Shown here one piece after another: positions 55,948 through 64,000 of a DNA stretch of 64,000 bases (its first letter is position 1; the number at the start of each line of letters is the position of its first letter). A program made the translations under genes and the position numbers. A model generated the notes under the pieces. It saw nothing but the letters and a program-made list of their open reading frames with translations, ran no database searches and had not been told where the DNA came from. The DNA is from Porphyra umbilicalis. Lineage: Eukaryota; Rhodophyta; Bangiophyceae; Bangiales; Bangiaceae. The stretch lies in the NCBI GenBank assembly GCA_002049455.2, contig KV918956.1, positions 62,001 to 126,000 of the forward strand, written 5' to 3'.

Positions 55948-56309
55948 CCTTTACTTTATTTCAGAGGGCCTTTGGCCAAGAGTCGAGTAGGCATATGAGG
56001 AGGAGGAAACCATTCGAGTCAGGAGGTCTTCCCATAACACCCGCATGGAACAGGCCGGCGAGAAACTCTCTCTCGACGAGGAGGCGATGACCGCACGACG
56101 CCGAGACCATAGGCACTCGCCGTGTCGGACGCGGCTGGCGCTGTGGCGCGCGGCGGCGTATCGCAGCGACGGCGGGATGAGGGCGGGAGAGGCGCTGGGT
56201 GCGCCCACTAGTGGCGACGACAGCACGACGCCGACACCATGCGCACTCGCCGCGTCGGTCGCGGCTGGCGCTGGGGGGCCCGGCAACGTATCGCAGCATC
56301 GGCGGGGGG

Positions 56310-56740
56310 GGGGCGGGAGAACCGGTGGGTGCACCCACCAGTGGCACCAACCGCGCCCGCCGTCTCCTCGTCAGTCGCTGCCGCTGCTGTAGTGGTCGGC
56401 GGCGCGGCCGGGTGTCGGCGGGGGGGGGCGGGAGAAGCGGTGGGTGCGCCTACCAGTGGCAACGGCCGCGTCCGCCGTCTACTCGTCAGTCGCTGCGGCC
56501 GCTGTGGTGGTTGGCGGCGCGGCCGGGTGTCGGCGGGGGGGGGGCGGGAGAAGCGGAGGGTGCGCCCACCAGTGGCACCAACCGCGCCCGCCGTCTCCTT
56601 GTCAGTCGCTGCCGCCGCTGTGGTGGTCGGCGGCGCGGCCGGGTGTCGGTGGGGGGGGGGCGGGAGAAGCGGTGGGTGCGCCTACCAGTGGCAACGGCCG
56701 CGCCCGCCGTCTCTTCTGCGGTCGCTGCCGCGGTTCCGCG
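56310..56740. repeat. 116-bp minisatellite, about four copies
   Basis: GCGGGAGAAGCGGTGGGTGC and its variants begin near 56314, 56429, 56544 and 56660. Each unit includes ACCAGTGGCA, CCGCCGTCTC, GTCAGTCGCTGC and a G-run of eight or more. No coding sense. Confidence 0.9.
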
Positions 56741-56767
56741 GCTCATGCCACCGCCGCCACGCGGGCC

Positions 56768-56904
56768 GCCGACTACTCCCGCGTACAGCTCGATACCCCC
56801 ATGGCGCGTGTGCTCCCCCGGTCGCCCGCGTCTCATCGACTACTCCCGCGTACAGCTCGATACCCCCATGGCGCGTGTGCTCCCCCGGTCGCCCGCGTCT
56901 CAAC
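56768..56904. repeat. 68-bp tandem pair
   Basis: GACTACTCCCGCGTACAGCT...CCCGCGTCTCA occurs twice in a row with almost no change. Confidence 0.9.
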
Positions 56905-57489
56905 GCGCTCACATCCGCGGCCGCTTGACAATCAACTGCCGCCGCGCATCGCCACGCGTGGATGCTGTCAGGTCGTTCGGTGGGCTCGTTGCGTGCGGCC
57001 GTGTCGTCCGTGGGGAATCGGTGTGGGAGGATGGCGGATGGTGAGGGCTGCCGCCGGCGATGGATGCACGAACAACTCGAATGGACACAAATTGTTTCAG
57101 AGTCGCGGACGGTGACATGTCCTATGATTCTATTGGACACATCGACATAATTACATTTATGCAATTACGTGATTGTATAAATGACTAATTTCGAACGTGG
57201 CGTGAGTCCGACTTTGCCGCCGAGGCCCGGGCAGCGTGCACGCAGCACGCGTGCTGGGCGCAACACTCGGCTGACGTGGTCGAGCCAGGGCGCCTGTGCA
57301 TGTCGGCTGGCGGTGTTGTCTTGTCGCCAGCGCCCGTCTGCTGGAGGTCTTGTTGCTCTCCGCTTCTCCGCGCCCTTTGTCTCTGCTCTCCACATCTTTC
57401 CCTTTTATCTGAGTGTCGCCCTCCCGTAACGTTGAGATGGCTGCCGCTCCTCCCTCCCCCCTCCCCCTGACCAACGTGGGTTCGTCGAG

Positions 57490-58443
57490 TGCCATCTTTG
57501 TGCCATGATGCTGTCGGGGATATCGACTTGGGAGCAGCACGTGCGGGGCACGAAGCACCGTCGTCTTCAGGCCGCGACCGAGTCGCCCCCTGCGTCGACC
57601 GACCGGACGACGCGTTGGATGTGCCCCCTGTGCGCGGCCCATAACGATGCGGCCACGAGCCTCTTCATGCACGTGAATGGTTCTCGTCATCGCCGCGCCA
57701 TCGGGCGCCTTCGCGAAGCCGGGCGGCTCGAACAAACCGCCCCTCTCGTCCCGCGTCTTCGGGAAGCTCTGGCGGAGGTGCGGCGCACTGGGGACGACGA
57801 CGCGCAGTTCGCGGTCCTGTTGCAGGCCGCAGAGGAGGACGCCGGCGTCGATGGAGGGCGCCTGCAGCACCGAGACGACCATCAACAGAATGGCGGCAAT
57901 GGCAGCGACAACAACAACAAAAACGGCAACAACGTGACCAACGCGGGCGTCCGCCATCGCTCGTACACCGCTGCTGATGCCCGTGGCTCTCCGGCCGCCG
58001 CCTCGGCTCCGGCTGCTGGCCCCGGCGCGGGCGTCGCTGGTTGCGGTACTCGAGTGGCTGGTGGTGCCGCGCATGTCGGCAAGCGGGCTTATGACGGTGG
58101 AGACGCTGGCGGTGCATCGCAGCGCAGGCGCTTGAGCACCGGGGATGTGGGCGGCCGGTCGCGAAGCGGGGGGATGCGCTACGGGTGTGGCAGTCGGTCG
58201 GTGCGGCGGGACGGTGGCGACGTAGGCGGCGCCGACGACGTCGGTGGCTCGCGTGGGTCGAGCTCGTCGGGCGTACCGACGACGTTCATCGTGCCGCCTG
58301 GCGCGCGCCCGTGGCTAGAGTGCCCGCGTTGCCTGACTCTCTGTGCGTCTGCGGATGCGTTTTTCGACCACGCCTGCAACCCGCCGTCTCTTAAGGGGAA
58401 AGGTCCTGCTCGCCCTGCCGATCGAAGTGAGCCTGCCCGCTAG
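57490..58443 (+). CDS. U1/matrin-type zinc-finger protein, 5' incomplete
   Basis: The frame contains two fingers of the CX2CX12HX5H type: CHLCAMMLSGISTWEQHVRG..KH at 57490-57560 and CPLCAAHNDAATSLFMHVNG..RH at about 57622-57694. A third, shorter motif near the end, CPRCLTLCASADAFFDHAC, is close to C2H2. Such fingers are typical of RNA- or double-stranded-RNA-binding and U1C-like proteins. The first finger begins upstream of the first ATG (57505), and in-frame TGA lies at 57433. An upstream exon is therefore needed, probably joined near 57488 after a pyrimidine tract. The middle is Asn/Gly/Ala/Arg-rich. The stop is TAG at 58441. Confidence 0.65.
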   Translation, partial: CHLCAMMLSGISTWEQHVRGTKHRRLQAATESPPASTDRTTRWMCPLCAAHNDAATSLFMHVNGSRHRRAIGRLREAGRLEQTAPLVPRLREALAEVRRTGDDDAQFAVLLQAAEEDAGVDGGRLQHRDDHQQNGGNGSDNNNKNGNNVTNAGVRHRSYTAADARGSPAAASAPAAGPGAGVAGCGTRVAGGAAHVGKRAYDGGDAGGASQRRRLSTGDVGGRSRSGGMRYGCGSRSVRRDGGDVGGADDVGGSRGSSSSGVPTTFIVPPGARPWLECPRCLTLCASADAFFDHACNPPSLKGKGPARPADRSEPAR

Positions 58444-61400
58444 CTGCTTCGTGTGTGTGTGTGGTGTGGGAGCCGGTGTGGGTGTGTGTGTGGTGTGGGA
58501 TGCCGTCTGGTGGTACCCTACTGCGTCGCTGTTCTCGCCTATGATGTGAGCATGGGATGTCTTTCTGTGTTTTGTTTGCGATTGCAGCTCGTTCGCGTTT
58601 GTGTTCTTTCATTGCGTGGTGTGCGCCTTTACTTGCGTGTTGCGCTTTACTCTTGGCAGCCATCCTCTCAATACAGTACCATTCGGACGACCGCGCGGGC
58701 GCCCCGGCGGCGGTCTGGCGTTGACAGTCCGTGGGGGGGGGGGGCGGGGGGGGGCACATTTCCCCCGCAGCGGCGCTGCCAGCCGCCGCGTCCTCAGCAA
58801 GGGGGGCCGCCGAAAGGGGCGAGGACGCCGTCAAGTCCCCGACGTGGGCGGGACCGACCCGTCACCCCGCGGCGGGCGCCGCGACGTTCGTGCTGCCGCC
58901 GCCGCCGCCAAAGAGACGGCGACGATCGCCGCCACCGCTGCTGCCGACTCTTGTGCGTCTGCCGGCGCCCGCCCATCGCCTGGGCATTGACAATCGGCGA
59001 ACGCTGACTGGGGGGGGGGGGAATGGTAAGAAGGGGGGGGGCTGCCGCAGACGACAGCCGACCGACCACCGGTAGCGGCGGTAACAGCAGCGGCGCGGCA
59101 GCGCCTGCTCCCGCCACCGCCGCCGCGCCGCCGCGCCGCCGCCAGCGGCCGCGCACGCCGGCGGCGGCACCGATGGCGCCCCTCAATGAAGCGGCGCCGC
59201 TGCCTTACGGACCACCACCGCCCCTAGACCCAGCCCGCAACCCGGCCGGGACAGCCGTCCGGGCCTGGACAGTGGGCGGGGGGGGGAAGGGCGGCATTAG
59301 TGGGGGCGGGGGCGCCACCACGCTCAGCAGGCGCGCTTGACATGCCACCGGATAATGGCAGCGACAGCCCCCGCGGTGCGCCACCGAGAATCGCCGCCGC
59401 CGGCGCGGCCGCCACGTGCCGGAGGTGCTTCACCCCGCGTGACGCGCAACTCGCAGGGGGGGGGGGGGGAGTTTCACGACACCGGCCGCGCCACGCGCCG
59501 TGCCGCAACCAGGCGCGGCGCCGTCCGCCAACGGCGCTGCCGCCGCGCCCAACGTCACGGCGGCCGAGGCCGCAGAGTGCGCCGCCGCCACGGCAGCCGA
59601 CGTCACCGAGTGCGCCGCCGCCACGAAAATGCCCCCATCCAAACGCACCACCAGCCACCACTTGCCCGGACCCGCGGGCCCTGAAACGGAGGGCACTGTG
59701 TCGAAAGCAAAGCCACAGTCACCACTGGGCGCTGACGCGCCTGACGGTGACGCCGCTACCAAGATAGCGTGGTCGTCTGCGCCGTCGACACCGCCTGGCG
59801 CGCCGGTCACGACGGCGGCGGCGAAGCTGGCGGCTTGGGCGGCCAACGCAATTGCGCGGCGACGGCGGGACGGGCAGCAAAGGGCTGTGGCGCCGCTATC
59901 GCATCCGCCACGGCGGGCTTAGCGGCCGCTGATTGGGCGGCCGCCGCCGAGACGCCGGACGGCGCTGACGGCGTCGTGACCGACAAGGGTGGCGCGGCCG
60001 CGCGGCGGCTGGACAGCTGACCAACACCGTCGCGGCCGCCGGTGAGCGGCGCCACCCCAGCTCCGGCCGCCGCCGCCTCGGCGGCTCCGGACAGCGACGC
60101 GGCGCCGCTGCCGCGTCTGTCCTCATTGCCTTAACGGCACGCGGGCCGCCCGCTGTTGGCCCAGCGTCGGACGCTTGGCGAGTTGGCTGATGTACAGCGA
60201 AGCTGGCTCCGTCCGAGCCGGAAAAGGGGGAGAGGCGGTCCACTGCTGCACTGTACGGTGCCTTGACAGGTCGAGAAGGAACCACGGCCGGCCGCTGTCG
60301 CCACCGCCATCGCCCAGGCTGCGCGGTCCCGTCCGGGCACCCAACAAACGGCGCGCGCGTGCGCGGCGGCCGAAACGAGGAGGGCGGGGGCAGGAAGGGG
60401 GGAGACAGTGCGGTGGGAGAACGCCGCCGCACTGCTGGCGCCGAGCGTGGCGGCGTTGCTGCGCAAGGCGTCGGTTCGCGACGGCGCAACTGCCGGCGGG
60501 CGACTTTGCCGTCGCCGCAGCACATGGTTCGCGGGTCGGCGGCGGCGGCGCAGCAGTGGCAGCGACCGCCGTCTGTCCCACTGCAGTCACTCTTTCGCGT
60601 CCTTGCGTCTACAACCGTCGCGCGCAGACGCCTAAAATACTCGTGCCGCCCAGACGCTACCTTACCGTCGCGCCGTGCGCATCTTCGTCCCGCCGCACGC
60701 CAGTGACAGACGGCATGTCCCCGCGACACGTAACGGCGCCTACACTGCGACTGCCACCAACGACGGGCACAGACCGCCGTCCCACAGGCGACGCCGACGG
60801 GAAAAAGGGCGAGTACGAGGGCCGCGCGGCGCTCCTCAAGGTTCGTGAGGGACAGAGGGGAGCAGAGGAACAGGTGCACACCGCTAGTGACGCATAGACC
60901 AACTGTGACGGCCGCGAGACCTGCCGGACGTCCCGGCTTACAGGACCGTCCGGGCCGCTCGTGAGCGGGTCACCGCGCCCTCTTGCATTGGACAGCAAGA
61001 AGAATATCTTGTGCCTTTTCCCTGTCTCTGTGACATTTTTCGAGCCGACCGGAAGCGCCGCCAGGTGACCAAACCTGCAGAAAAGGACAGCGAGTATGAG
61101 AAAAAAAGTATGGACGAAGTGCACGGCAGAAGAGTGGCGATATATCACCTCCCGGTATCAGACGCGCGCGCCTGGCGGCCTCAGTCGCCGCGTCGGCCAG
61201 GAGAAACTGTTATTGCATGACTAGCCCCGACCTCTCTCCTCCGTCCCGAGGCAACGTGACGTGGCACGTCACAGTTAGAGACCAAGGACCATCATCAGCG
61301 GCTGTGTCTGGGCGAAGCTGCTTGGCAGAGGTGAAGCCGGAAGGCATCACCACGTCAACATGGAGCGAACACATGAAAATGTCGAGAAATGTTGGAATGA

Positions 61401-64000
61401 TTGAAACGTACCACTGGAGTTATGTCCAGTTCTTTCGAGTAGTTCAATACTCGTGCCTTCTGAGCCGAATGACGATCCAGCAATCGACCGCTAGTGCACA
61501 ACAATCGATCGGACGAGTCGCGACATCCGTGTGGGTCGAGCGACGAGGAATTCCGATGTGGCAGGGGGGTATAAAAAAAAACAGAGGAAGACCCTTCTCG
61601 CCCTTGGTCTGTGCGCGTGGTACATCGCGATGGCCACCCGCAGAGCAGACTGAAAATGACAACCAGGTGGCTTCGATCCCTACGGCGTGCGTGCAAGCAG
61701 TTTGGAACAATGTCGCCGCGCGATCAATACACAACGAACGGGGAGACACCACGAGGTGGCGGCAACAGCTGCTGTCGATGCTCTGTGGCGCGAAAGATGC
61801 CGGGACGGCAGGCACCGCCGCGCTGCCGCGCCGAGGCCACGGCAACACGGCGGCGGCGGGCGGCGGCGGCGGGCGTCACCGCACTCTGGGCGACGGGGGG
61901 CGGCTGGCTGGTGTGAGTGCAGCGGCGGCGGGTCTGCGGCCTTGGTGGCGGTCGCCACGTCGCCACTGCTGCCTCGACAGTGGAAGCGTCCACGGCGTCG
62001 GAGACTCTGTTTTGGTCACGAGCCTGCAGCATGGCCTTGTGGTGAGAAAGACACTTTGCCCAAGTCGATCCATTCCACCACTGCCAATTGCTTTTCGAGT
62101 TGGAAGGGCGGATTTGACGCTTTCCCATCAGTCGGGAGCGACAATGGGAACAGATCGCTGGCCGTGTCGATGTGTTTCACCGACCGATCGTCCTTTCGAT
62201 CATCGCCGGACCGTTTGAGGTCAATTTTTTGTGAACCCGAGCGCTCGGAGCCGCGAGATTGCAGAGAAGGTGCGACGGACGAGCGCAAGGCGCGCGTCGA
62301 AATGTTTTGGCAGTTTGGCCATGCCTGGTCGTCGACCTGGCCGACCCCCGTCCCGGTGCTGCTCCATCGCGGGCATGATCTTCCTCCGCGCCACCCTGTT
62401 CATCCCTCTACACGCCCCCTGAACGCGTCAATCGCAGACTGGCGCTGTCGGACTGTCGTGCAAATGCCGCATTGCACAAGCTCTTCCATACTCTTGTGGT
62501 ATGTTGGTGGCAGCTGGCCATTCTTTGACGGATTCTGACCCGATGCCGTCGTTCGGTGCCAGTCGTCGCGCGCATGCTACATCTGCTAGCCCTTGTTGAG
62601 ATTGCCCTCGCTGATAGGACATGCTTTATTGCTGAGCTCTCTCGTGGTGGCCGTCTATAAATGGCCACATGCCATGGCCGACAGTTCCCGACATTTTCGT
62701 CACCACTCGCGCGTATCACGTCAACCGCGACTATTCCCACGCTCTATCGTCCTCATAGCCCTCATATCTGCCGCAACAACCACAGCCACAGCGACTATTA
62801 CTGCCCGTTTCCCACGAGGACAAGATCCACCCCTCCTTCGGCCTGCTCAGGATGACATGAAGAACAAGCACACGACCGCCCCTCCTCGTCCCCTTTGGGA
62901 ACAGACCAATGGAGCCACCCGCGTGTGCGATGGCGGCGAAGCTGGCCGCCGCCGGTCGCACGGAATAGCTGTCCCGTGACGTCGGGGGCGGCAGTGGCGG
63001 CCATCGCCGCTGCGCAACGCGACCAAGCCGCGGTCGCAAACGCTTTGAGCTGCTCTGCCGACACATACGCAGCGGCGGCCTCGCCGACGCGGCCGCCGCC
63101 GGCGCTGGTCGGGCGACCGTACGGGGTCCGGCCGCGGTGGCTCGCGGGCACCGGCTCGGGCCGGGGCCGCGACGGCGGCCGTGCCTGCGCAATGCGCGCA
63201 CACACCAGAGCCCATGTTCGCTCGAACCCTGCAACAACAACCTCACCGACCCCCCCCCGCCCCTTCCTCCCCCACTCCATCACGGCTCCGCTACCGTGGG
63301 ATGCCCCGACGGCAGGGCATGTCACCCCCGTGGGACGCCCGACGGCGTTGTTCGGCGCGGCAGCCGCTTAGGCAGTGGCGACGGCCGGCACGGCCGCCAC
63401 GACTGCGACGGCGGCGGCAGCAGCGCCTGGCGTGCAGCAGCCGCGGAGTCGACGGCTGACAGTGCCGGCCGTTTTGGGTGGCAGCTTCGTCGACGGCAGA
63501 CGCGGCGGTGGGAGACGGCAGCGGCCAGGCCACTTGCGGCAGCCGCGACGGTTGTGACAGATGAGGCGGCGATCGCCGATTGCCCGGCCGGGATGGGCAC
63601 TCAGGATGTGCGTCGCACCCACCGCGTCCGGCCCGGGTTGCGCCACGTTGCCGCTGTGCGGTGACCACGAGGGAGGCGAAGGAGGTGGCGGCGGGGGCGG
63701 AGGCGTGCGGGGACGGCGCCATTGGTGGAGGGCTACAGATGGGGGGGGCGGACAGATGGGGGGGGCGAGGGGGAGACGGACCGACTCTACCGGTCGCCAC
63801 TGGCAATTGGCGTGGCGCTCTGCGGCGAGCCGGTACGGTCGTGGACGCGGGCGGCTTCGGTGTCGGGGGTGGCGGGTGCGGCGGCTCGGGCGGCCGATGA
63901 CGCACGCGCGGTCGGAGGAGTCGGAACATAGCGGCGCCGCGGCAGGCGGGTTGCTGCCCGCCGTGCGCGTTGCCGCTGTGCCGTGGCGACGGAAGTGGCG
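58444..64000. other. GC-rich low-complexity region, no gene called
   Basis: 58450-58510 is a GT-rich microsatellite. 58680-60100 and 62900-63960 are extremely GC-rich with long G-runs; open frames there are Ala/Arg/Gly/Pro-rich and mutually overlapping. 60900-62700 is more balanced in base use, with plus-strand frames (61217-62218) that could hold decayed exons, but no motif is recognisable. Confidence 0.55.

Larger units (their letters stand above)
55948..57489. other. Repeat-rich spacer
   Basis: Contains the 116-bp array, a 68-bp tandem pair and about 550 bp of unique sequence (56940-57489) with no called gene. 57440-57470 is a pyrimidine tract that probably precedes the splice acceptor of the next exon. 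Confidence 0.5.

Noticed and set aside
56199..57044. 281-codon plus-strand frame
   Set aside because: It translates the 116-bp tandem array and has no independent support.

Overview
This is GC-rich eukaryotic nuclear DNA made mostly of mobile elements, minisatellites and decayed coding sequence, with no bacterial operon structure. Four signs point to a eukaryote: GT...AG introns whose phases match, LTR retrotransposons, cut-and-paste transposons, and a Polycomb-type SET gene. One proline tRNA carries a short insertion in its D-loop. Ectopic tRNA introns of that kind are known from red algae, so a red alga (for example a bangiophyte) is my best guess. That is inference and I cannot confirm it.

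Layout. 1-4.3 kb: a 170-bp foldback hairpin, tRNA-Pro(CGG) on the minus strand, and a decayed Ty1/copia element (LTRs at 624-904 and 4032-4307) lying about 110 bp upstream of the tRNA. 4.3-9.4 kb: mostly non-coding, with a second foldback hairpin (5093-5226) and a Myb/SANT-like gene of the type paired with PIF/Harbinger transposases (7554-8993). 9450-19192: a complete Ty3/gypsy chromovirus-like retrotransposon on the minus strand, with two 393-bp LTRs, a 5-bp target duplication (ATTGG), gag, and pol with a C-terminal chromodomain. It also carries a long open frame on the opposite strand near its 3' end (10860-12311). 20.3-21.4 kb: a PIF/Harbinger transposase with two in-frame stops. The gypsy copy therefore separates the two genes of what was probably one Harbinger element.

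21.4-34 kb: GC-rich, low-complexity DNA with no gene I can defend except a hypothetical frame at 31729-32154. 34-44.4 kb: a probable composite DNA transposon. A three-exon Plavaka-like (CMC superclass) transposase on the minus strand (38338-34968) diverges from a three-exon gene on the plus strand (39249-43614, 1074 codons), and related inverted repeats lie outside both (34000-34039 and 44314-44352). 45.4-47.2 kb: a Cys-rich/Gly-Arg-rich protein gene. 47.5-51.7 kb: 72-bp GC-rich minisatellite arrays. 51.7-55.95 kb: an Enhancer-of-zeste-like H3K27 methyltransferase gene with SANT, CXC and SET regions. Its SET domain is cut by a TAG codon, and its CXC domain is split by a repetitive acidic insert. 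56.2-56.9 kb: 116-bp tandem repeats. 57.5-58.4 kb: a gene with U1/matrin-type zinc fingers. 58.5-64 kb: low-complexity DNA with no supportable gene.

How it fits together: the left third shows nested insertion, with gypsy inside a Harbinger pair and copia beside a tRNA gene. The middle looks like one large two-gene DNA transposon. The right third holds a chromatin-silencing enzyme gene in a repeat-rich neighbourhood. All gene models are read from sequence alone.
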